The position numbers and the translations under genes are program-made. This document shows positions 58,176 to 64,000 of a stretch of 64,000 nucleotides of DNA, in pieces. Origin of the DNA: Mariniblastus sp. (GTDB taxonomy: Bacteria; Planctomycetota; Planctomycetia; Pirellulales; Pirellulaceae); the NCBI GenBank assembly GCA_029251085.1, contig JAQXDZ010000102.1:78532-142531 (forward strand), given 5' to 3'. The stretch's first letter is position 1, and the number at the start of each line of letters is the position of its first letter. The notes under the pieces are model-generated. The model saw nothing but the letters and a program-made list of their open reading frames with translations, was not told where the DNA came from and ran no database searches.

Positions 58176-59930
58176 ATGGCTAAAGAAAAAACCGATCCGA
58201 CTAAAGTAGAAATTGCAAAACAAAACAGTCAACTCTTGCGAGGAAGTATCGATGAAACACTTCGCAATCCGGAATTAGACAGTTTCAAAGAAGACGACCT
58301 GCAATTGCTCAAATTCCATGGTTCTTACCAACAGGATGATCGTGACCTACGAAAATCCCGGCGAGCAGAGGGACTTGGAAAGGCTTACAGCTTTATGCTA
58401 CGGGTCGTATTACCAGCGGGCCAATTGACTTCGGGGCAATACATTGATCTCGATCGGATCGCAGACGAGTTCGCCAACCACTCCATCCGACTTACCACTC
58501 GCCAAGCAGTCCAATTTCACGGCGTGATTAAGGGGGATCTAAGAGAAACCATTCGTCAGCTCAACGAATCGCTGATGACGACACTGGCAGCCTGCGGTGA
58601 CGTGTGTCGCAACGTCATGGCAACTGCGGCTCCTATTAAAGATGCAGTTCATACTCAAATCCGTGAAACCGCTCATGCGGTTGCTGCCGAACTCAAACCC
58701 GCGACTCAATCCTACCACGAGATCTGGATCGACGGGGAGCGGCAATTGACGTCCCAGTCAACAACACCGGAAACAGAGCCACTCTATGGTGAAACCTACC
58801 TGCCAAGAAAATACAAAGTCGGTGTTACGATCCAGGGTGACAATCAAATCGACATCTATTCGTATGACACCGGACTCATCGGTGTCCTCGAAAACGGCAA
58901 ACTCGTCGGCTGGAATGTAGTAGCCGGGGGTGGACTGGGCATGAGCCATGGACGCCCAAATACATTTGCGCAAATTGCGGAAAACATTGGGTTCGTTGCT
59001 ATTGAAGATGGTGTCGCGGCAACGCGAGTCATTGCGACCATCTATCGCGATTTTGGCAACCGGTTCGACCGAAAACAAGCGCGACTCAAATACCTGATTG
59101 ATAAAATGGGTGTCGATCAATTTCGACAGGAATTTATTGATCGCTGTGAATTCGAAGTCCACCCGTTCCGCGAAACTCCCGAAATCCAAATCGAGGATTG
59201 GATGGGGAAACACGAGCAGGGAGACGGAAAATTCTTCTATGGCGTGTTTGTTGAAAATGGCAGAATTAAAGACACCGACGATGTAAAACTGCGAACCGCA
59301 TTTCTAAAAATTGTTAAAACGCTGGACTGCCCAACGACGCTAACGCCACAGCAAAGTATTTTATTTAATGACCTCGATGAATCTCAAATCAACCAATTGG
59401 AATCCATCCTGACAGAACATCATGTCCCACTGCTTCACGACCTCTCAAATGCCCGACGCTATTCGATGGCCTGTCCGTCAATGCCGACCTGTGGCTTAGC
59501 CGTTGCCGAGTCGGAACGTGTCATGCCGGATTTCATCACCGAAGTTGAAAACGCATTTGCTAAATTGGGCATCGCTGACACTCAACTAACCATTCGAATG
59601 ACGGGATGCCCCAACGGTTGCGCCCGTCCCTACACCGCCGACATCGCTTTAGTTGGTCGACGACCGGGAATCTACCATTTGTTCGTCGGTGGTCGATTGG
59701 CTGGTGATCGCATGGCAGATTTGTACGCAGCCGATGTCAAAATCGAAGCCATCCTCGAGACGTTAAATCCGCTCCTGACTAAGTTCGCTGCCGATCGCAA
59801 TCCCGGAGAGGGACTCGGTGACTTCTATCAGCGTGTTCTCGAGCGAACCGAATCACGAAAACGCGTAACCGGCAAAGAAGTCCCGACATTTGACGATGTT
59901 CAGCCCAAGCTTATTCAAATCGGAGCCTAA
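58176..59930 (+). CDS. Sulfite (or nitrite) reductase hemoprotein, siroheme type
   Basis: A 584-residue reductase that takes sulfite to sulfide with six electrons. The siroheme/[4Fe-4S] cysteines are seen: C433-P-S-M-P-T-C439 and C478-P-N-G-C482. The two repeated ferredoxin-like halves are present (L-T-T-R-Q-A-V-Q-F-H near 109). It follows cysH, so sulfite is the likely substrate; nitrite reduction cannot be excluded by sequence alone. No flavoprotein subunit is adjacent, so electrons may come from ferredoxin. Confidence 0.93.
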   Translation: MAKEKTDPTKVEIAKQNSQLLRGSIDETLRNPELDSFKEDDLQLLKFHGSYQQDDRDLRKSRRAEGLGKAYSFMLRVVLPAGQLTSGQYIDLDRIADEFANHSIRLTTRQAVQFHGVIKGDLRETIRQLNESLMTTLAACGDVCRNVMATAAPIKDAVHTQIRETAHAVAAELKPATQSYHEIWIDGERQLTSQSTTPETEPLYGETYLPRKYKVGVTIQGDNQIDIYSYDTGLIGVLENGKLVGWNVVAGGGLGMSHGRPNTFAQIAENIGFVAIEDGVAATRVIATIYRDFGNRFDRKQARLKYLIDKMGVDQFRQEFIDRCEFEVHPFRETPEIQIEDWMGKHEQGDGKFFYGVFVENGRIKDTDDVKLRTAFLKIVKTLDCPTTLTPQQSILFNDLDESQINQLESILTEHHVPLLHDLSNARRYSMACPSMPTCGLAVAESERVMPDFITEVENAFAKLGIADTQLTIRMTGCPNGCARPYTADIALVGRRPGIYHLFVGGRLAGDRMADLYAADVKIEAILETLNPLLTKFAADRNPGEGLGDFYQRVLERTESRKRVTGKEVPTFDDVQPKLIQIGA

Positions 59931-59931
59931 G

Positions 59932-60786
59932 ATGCCACCGCGCCTTTGCTCACTCGTCCTGGCTGCACACGGATCGACAGCGACCAAACACTGCAACGAC
60001 CCATTACATGAATTGGCTGCAGCCATACTTCAGCGCCAGGAGATTCAGCGCCAGGGGATTCAGTCTGCCGCTGCGCCTCACCTTTGGATCGAAAAAATCA
60101 CCCCCGCATTTCTTCAGGGCGAACCTCAGATGACGCAGGTTCTTGAATCTCTCCCGGAAGGCGACGTCATTGTCGTTCCTGTAATGACCAGTGACGGTTA
60201 CTATCTTCGAAAGCTACCGGAAAAATTCGCCAACAATCGAAATGCTGAAAAATTCAAATTCCACCTCAGTTCAGTCTTTGGAATGCACGCAATGATTGCC
60301 GACGAAATGAAGTCGTTGGTAACGAACCATCTGGCAAGCTTTCGTTTAAAACCGCAAGAAACCACGGTGGTCGTGGTTGGGCATGGTACCCGCAGAAATA
60401 AAACAAGCGGGGAATCCACCTACCGTCTGACGAACACGCTGGCTGACCAATTCCCTCAACTAAACTGCCTGACTGGCTTTCTTGATCAGGATCCTACCGC
60501 CGAACGTATTGCCTCAAAAATTACCACTCCGAACACCATCATCTTGCCGTTTCTGATTAGTCGCGGCCCGCACACAACCGAGGATGTTCCGCAAGCCTTC
60601 CATTTGCCAACGGGCAGCGATCTCGCATTTCCTTTCATTCATAGGACAGATTCTGGAATTCAAATTTATGAAAGACCTTTGGCAATGTACTCAACAGCCG
60701 TAGATATCTGCTTGGCTTTGGCGAAGAAGACATTAGATGCCAATCAGCCGTTGAAATTGATTCGTGAAGGAGAATTGAGCCTATGA
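59932..60786 (+). CDS. CbiX/SirB-like sirohydrochlorin chelatase
   Basis: About 284 residues. The N-terminal motif L-A-A-H-G-S with His, and V-V-G-H-G-T-R near the middle (about 153), mark the duplicated chelatase fold. It likely inserts iron (for siroheme) into sirohydrochlorin. ATG 59932 is one base past the sir stop, with GGAG 6 upstream; a frame start at 59890 would overlap sir. A 15-base tandem repeat lies within. Its final codons overlap cobA. Confidence 0.82.
   Translation: MPPRLCSLVLAAHGSTATKHCNDPLHELAAAILQRQEIQRQGIQSAAAPHLWIEKITPAFLQGEPQMTQVLESLPEGDVIVVPVMTSDGYYLRKLPEKFANNRNAEKFKFHLSSVFGMHAMIADEMKSLVTNHLASFRLKPQETTVVVVGHGTRRNKTSGESTYRLTNTLADQFPQLNCLTGFLDQDPTAERIASKITTPNTIILPFLISRGPHTTEDVPQAFHLPTGSDLAFPFIHRTDSGIQIYERPLAMYSTAVDICLALAKKTLDANQPLKLIREGELSL
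60030..60062. repeat. 15-bp tandem repeat within the chelatase gene
   Basis: CAGCGCCAGGAGATT and CAGCGCCAGGGGATT follow each other, one base different, followed by CAG. They encode Q-R-Q-E-I-Q-R-Q-G-I-Q, a loop duplication unlike the rest of the fold. Confidence 0.75.
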
Positions 60787-61577
60787 TTTTTCGTCGAGGA
60801 TCCGTTCATCTTGTCGGCGCCGGACCCGGTGATCCAGAACTAATTACTGTCCGTGGTATGCGCCTGATTGAACAGGCAGACGTCATCATTCACGACCGTC
60901 TCATCCCTCATGAAGTTTTAAATTGGTGCCACGAAAGTGCAACCTTGATCGATGTTGGAAAGTATCCTGATCATCATCGAATTTCGCAATCCGAAATCAA
61001 TCAACTTTTAATCAAACACGCCTGCGACAATCAACTCGTCGTGCGTTTAAAAGGTGGCGACCCGTTCGTTTTTGGACGCGGCCAAGAAGAATTTGAAGCC
61101 TGTCGCGAAGCCGGAATCACCTGCCACATTGTTCCGGGAGTCAGCAGTGCCATTGCAGGGCCAGCGGCCGCGGGAATTCCAGTCACAACCCGTGGAATCG
61201 CCAGGTCGTTTACTGTGGTGACCGGCCAGACTGCCCCCGAACTTGGGTTTCACAATCTTAACTTCGAAGCCTTAGCCAACTCGGACACCGTGATTTTAAT
61301 GATGGCTCGAAAGAATCTGCGAGGTATCACTCAACAACTCATCGAGGCGGGTCGTTCGCCCGACACGCCAGCGGCCTGCATCGAACGCGCAACCTATTCA
61401 GATCAACGGGTGACGTGCGCAACTCTTTCAGAAATTGCATCCCAGGCTGACTTGCTCGACATGAAAAACCCCATGATTACTGTGATCGGCGAAGTCGCTG
61501 CGATGGTTGACCAAGAACAAGTGGAATGGCCGGACGAAATCCAACAACACTTTTATGCAACCGAATTCGGCGAATAG
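60783..61577 (+). CDS. cobA: Uroporphyrinogen-III C-methyltransferase
   Basis: A 264-residue enzyme (SUMT) that methylates uroporphyrinogen III to precorrin-2 with S-adenosylmethionine, the branch point to siroheme. Motifs: V-G-A-G-P-G-D-P-E-L (about 11-20), V-R-L-K-G-G-D-P-F-V-F-G-R-G (about 86-99) and V-P-G-V-S-S-A. It overlaps the chelatase by 4 bases (ATGA), so translation is coupled. Precorrin-2 dehydrogenase is not in this cluster; it may lie elsewhere. Confidence 0.93.
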   Translation: MIFRRGSVHLVGAGPGDPELITVRGMRLIEQADVIIHDRLIPHEVLNWCHESATLIDVGKYPDHHRISQSEINQLLIKHACDNQLVVRLKGGDPFVFGRGQEEFEACREAGITCHIVPGVSSAIAGPAAAGIPVTTRGIARSFTVVTGQTAPELGFHNLNFEALANSDTVILMMARKNLRGITQQLIEAGRSPDTPAACIERATYSDQRVTCATLSEIASQADLLDMKNPMITVIGEVAAMVDQEQVEWPDEIQQHFYATEFGE

Positions 61578-61935
61578 AACCGCCCTCGCAATGCGCCGGT
61601 TAAATCCAACTACCGCACTCTCGGCTTCGGCGGTAATTGGGGGTGGAGAAATTTGGATGGCAGCCCCTCCAAAACAGCCAATCAAAGGAAGATTACCCCG
61701 GCACCTTCGACCACCCCTGCAGCTAACAACTAAAAATCTAAGCAGGAATGCATTTTCCGATACGCGTTGAGAAACGGAAGAAGCCTCTCAATCGCACGCC
61801 TGACTCATCGAAATTCCTTTGATTTCTATGGCATTTTAGGGTGACATAACAATAATTTAGAGACACGACACATCTCTTTACCGTGCATCTCGGTACAGAC
61901 GATTATCAAGACCAGTATCTCCTCGGATCCTTGCC
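61578..61935. other. Intergenic region after cobA
   Basis: About 358 bases. No gene with support, no strong terminator. Small palindromic words only. Confidence 0.35.
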
Positions 61936-63234
61936 ATGAATTCAAAAATCAACGTTATATTTTTCGTTGGCTGTATCGCAGCCCTCGCACTTTCTTTAAC
62001 CAATGCAGATGACTGGCCGCGGTTCCGAGGGCCTCATGGCCACGCGGCTTCCGCCGATGCGGTTCCTACCGAGTGGACAGAAGCGGAAAACATTGCGTGG
62101 AAATCAAAGATCCCCGGTCGTGGATCTTCAAGTCCCATTATCGTTGGCGATCGCATCTTTCTAACCTCCTACACTGGGTATGGCCAGTCGGACGACGATG
62201 CGGGAGAAAAAACTGAACTGCGTCTCAACACACTTTGTTTCGATCGGAAAAGTGGAAAACTAATATGGAATCACTCCATTGAAGCCAGCGCCGACGAACA
62301 GACACTCGCGAATCCCAACAGCCGCAATGGCAAGAAGAAACAAATGGCGGGACATGGATACGCTTCCAGCACACCGGTCAGCGATGGCGAATCCGTATTT
62401 GCATTTTTTGGAGCCTCAGGTGCCGTCGCCTATGATCTCCAAGGAAATCAACTTTGGCAAAACGATGAATTAGGATTCAAAACGGTCGGATTCGGTTCTG
62501 CCTCATCTCCAGTCGTTCATGGTGACCTGCTCTACATCAACGCCAGCATCGAAAGCGACACGCTTTGGGCACTCGATAAAAAAACTGGCAAAGTCGTTTG
62601 GAAAAACGACAACATAATTAAATGCTGGTCGTGTCCCTGCCTCGCTAAAAACGATAAAGGAGAAACCGAACTCATCATTAACCAAAAATTTAAGGTCTTT
62701 GGTCTTAATCCGCTGACCGGTGAACAGCTTTGGTCCTGCGACGGAATCGAAGACTACGTCGTTCCCACTCCAATTGCTTATGACGGGATCGTTTACTGCC
62801 TCGGCGGGCGAAGCAACAAAGCGATGGCAATTAAGCTCGGCGGTAAAGGGGATGTTACCCAATCACACCGACTTTGGATGACCAATGTTGGCGCTAATGT
62901 CACTTCCCCCGTCCTTCATAACGGCCACCTCTACTGGGCCAGTGACAAGGGAATCGCAAATTGCATGGACGCGAGTAACGGAGAACCCGTCTATCGCGAA
63001 CGCATGCCGACCAAAGCCCGCGTCTACGCTTCTATCGTTCGAGGAGGCGACAACCTTTATCTAACGACACGCGACAGCGGAGTCTGGGTACTTGCCGCTG
63101 AACCGAAATTTACGCCGGTCGCCCTGAATAAAATTGAATCGGACGAAAATATGTTCAATGCGAGTCCCGCGATTCACAACGGCCAAATCCTGCTGAGAAG
63201 CAATGATTTTCTGTATTGTATTGGTGAAAAATGA
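61936..63234 (+). CDS. Secreted PQQ-type beta-propeller protein
   Basis: A 432-residue exported protein with a signal peptide (about 1-24) and repeated propeller blades: W-P-R-F-R-G-P, F-D-R-K-S-G-K-L-I-W, A-L-D-K-K-T-G-K-V-V-W, and similar A-x-D-x-x-T-G-K-x-x-W units. It is of the PQQ/BamB-like fold common in planctomycetes. I see no clear catalytic pocket, and the binding partner is unknown. Confidence 0.85.
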   Translation: MNSKINVIFFVGCIAALALSLTNADDWPRFRGPHGHAASADAVPTEWTEAENIAWKSKIPGRGSSSPIIVGDRIFLTSYTGYGQSDDDAGEKTELRLNTLCFDRKSGKLIWNHSIEASADEQTLANPNSRNGKKKQMAGHGYASSTPVSDGESVFAFFGASGAVAYDLQGNQLWQNDELGFKTVGFGSASSPVVHGDLLYINASIESDTLWALDKKTGKVVWKNDNIIKCWSCPCLAKNDKGETELIINQKFKVFGLNPLTGEQLWSCDGIEDYVVPTPIAYDGIVYCLGGRSNKAMAIKLGGKGDVTQSHRLWMTNVGANVTSPVLHNGHLYWASDKGIANCMDASNGEPVYRERMPTKARVYASIVRGGDNLYLTTRDSGVWVLAAEPKFTPVALNKIESDENMFNASPAIHNGQILLRSNDFLYCIGEK

Positions 63235-63241
63235 CCCCTCG

Positions 63242-63274
63242 GTCAAATTAATTTGACGGGAACGAAACCCCGTC
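63242..63274. promoter_or_regulatory. Perfect 16-bp palindrome with adjacent hairpin
   Basis: GTCAAATTAATTTGAC (63242-63257) is fully self-complementary. It overlaps a second stem, GACGGG/CCCGTC, with an 8-base loop (63255-63274). It lies just after the propeller-protein stop codon and about 80 bases before the next start. It could be an operator or part of a terminator; neither is proven. Confidence 0.35.
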
Positions 63275-63350
63275 GCGATGCTTACCTGCCCAAACTGAAG
63301 ATTCGCGGTAAACTATTAGCGTTACTTCTTCATTGAATAGGGCAGGATTC

Positions 63351-64000
63351 ATGTTGCGACCCTCGGCTCCTTTAGCAAATTATGTTTTTCACTTCGTCTC
63401 CATGACACGCGGAACTGTAACTGGCTTTTTATTAGCCTGTTTTGTCGTCATGACACCACTGCCCGTTTTGGGGCAGACTGCAGATCTAGCTCAAGACCAA
63501 CGATTCGATGCCCTTACCTGGGTTCAAAACTCAGCTGAATATCGAATGCTGACGGAACAGACGTTTCGACTCGCGCTTCACCCGTTAGTCACCGCACTTG
63601 ATGATGCAACGATTTCTGCTGATGAAGCACAACTTGCCGAAGGTAAGTTCGCCGACAAACCACCTGCAATCATTCTCGATTGTGATGAAACCGTTCTGGA
63701 TAACTCCGCCTACAACGCACGCAACATTTTAAAAAAAGAGAATTACTCAACCGAAACTTGGAATGCTTGGTGCCTTGAAGTGCAGGCCGAAGCAATTCCC
63801 GGATCGCTGGAGTTCGTCACCCGCGCCAAAGCCCTCGGCGCTGACATTTTCTTTATTACCAATCGCCGGGATGTTGTAAAAAAAGCGACGGTTGAAAACT
63901 TAAAAAAACTTGGGTTCCCAGCTACCGAAGAAAATGTTTTGACCAAAAACAAAGAACTTGGACGAGGAGATGATAAAATTTCCCGCCGCGCGACGGTAGC
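63351..64000 (+). CDS. HAD acid phosphatase (class B / P4-like), truncated by window end
   Basis: The first 216 residues of an exported phosphatase. A hydrophobic segment (about 22-41, ending L-G-Q) is the signal peptide. The HAD catalytic motif I-I-L-D-C-D-E-T-V-L-D-N near 107-118 (nucleophile and acid Asp) and a motif-II-like F-F-I-T-N-R-R are present. The D-C-D-E-T pattern is typical of the lipoprotein e(P4)/acid phosphatase class B-like family, which dephosphorylates small esters. No stop is found before the edge. Confidence 0.87.
   Translation, partial: MLRPSAPLANYVFHFVSMTRGTVTGFLLACFVVMTPLPVLGQTADLAQDQRFDALTWVQNSAEYRMLTEQTFRLALHPLVTALDDATISADEAQLAEGKFADKPPAIILDCDETVLDNSAYNARNILKKENYSTETWNAWCLEVQAEAIPGSLEFVTRAKALGADIFFITNRRDVVKKATVENLKKLGFPATEENVLTKNKELGRGDDKISRRATV

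Noticed and set aside
61507..61770. 87-codon plus-strand frame overlapping the end of cobA
   Set aside because: Starts inside cobA in another frame, with Asn/Arg/Pro-rich composition and no family; likely shadow.

Overview
The window looks like a chromosomal segment of a planctomycete, probably a marine member of the Pirellulaceae. This is inferred from the gene families: two tandem pairs of PSCyt1-DUF1549-DUF1553 and DUF1501 proteins, four sulfatases, XylR-type regulators with a sugar-binding domain, two PEP-CTERM surface proteins, and Zn-ribbon/ExbB plus paired ExbD-like coiled-coil proteins. There are no rRNA or tRNA genes, no CRISPR array and no recognisable insertion sequence. By eye the base composition is even and moderate in GC.

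Layout. 1-4.5 kb: a small Zn-ribbon membrane protein, a RhlE-type DEAD-box helicase, a secreted LamG/DUF1080-like protein and a PAS-AraC regulator. 4.5-13.6 kb: two successive cytochrome/DUF1501 modules, divergent from the PAS-AraC regulator. 13.7-18 kb: arginine decarboxylase and a secreted FAD oxidoreductase. 18.1-31.1 kb: a sulfated-polysaccharide/pentose block with four sulfatases, two XylR paralogues, an MMPL/RND transporter and xylose isomerase. A 25-bp near-palindrome lies in the xylR-xylA intergenic region and a perfect terminator follows xylA. 31.2-39.3 kb: a cupin, a lipoprotein, a TreZ-like glycosidase, a nucleoside deaminase, monomeric isocitrate dehydrogenase, a cold-shock protein with a strong terminator, and an unknown exported protein.

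39.4-39.8 kb holds the most notable item. It is a short lipoprotein with a heavy-metal-associated (HMA) domain whose two metal-binding cysteine positions are both in-frame UGA codons. Two perfect hairpins follow immediately, each with the geometry of a bacterial SECIS element. A conventional ORF call misses this gene. I interpret it as a double-selenocysteine (UxxxU) metal-binding selenoprotein.

39.8-46.7 kb: a CehA-type PHP metallohydrolase, an S9 peptidase and two divergent PEP-CTERM proteins. 46.7-56.4 kb: a probable minus-strand operon encoding an ExbB/TolQ-like channel with a Zn-ribbon, two ExbD-like coiled-coil proteins and a 2029-residue polytopic membrane protein of unknown function. 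57.3-61.6 kb: a compact assimilatory sulfate-reduction and siroheme operon (cysH, sir, cbiX-like chelatase, cobA). The window ends with a PQQ-type beta-propeller protein and a truncated class-B-like acid phosphatase.

How parts may fit together (inference): the sulfatases would strip sulfate from algal polysaccharides, xylose isomerase would take up a released pentose, and the cys operon handles inorganic sulfur. The DUF1501 and cytochrome modules and the PEP-CTERM proteins act in the periplasm or at the cell surface.
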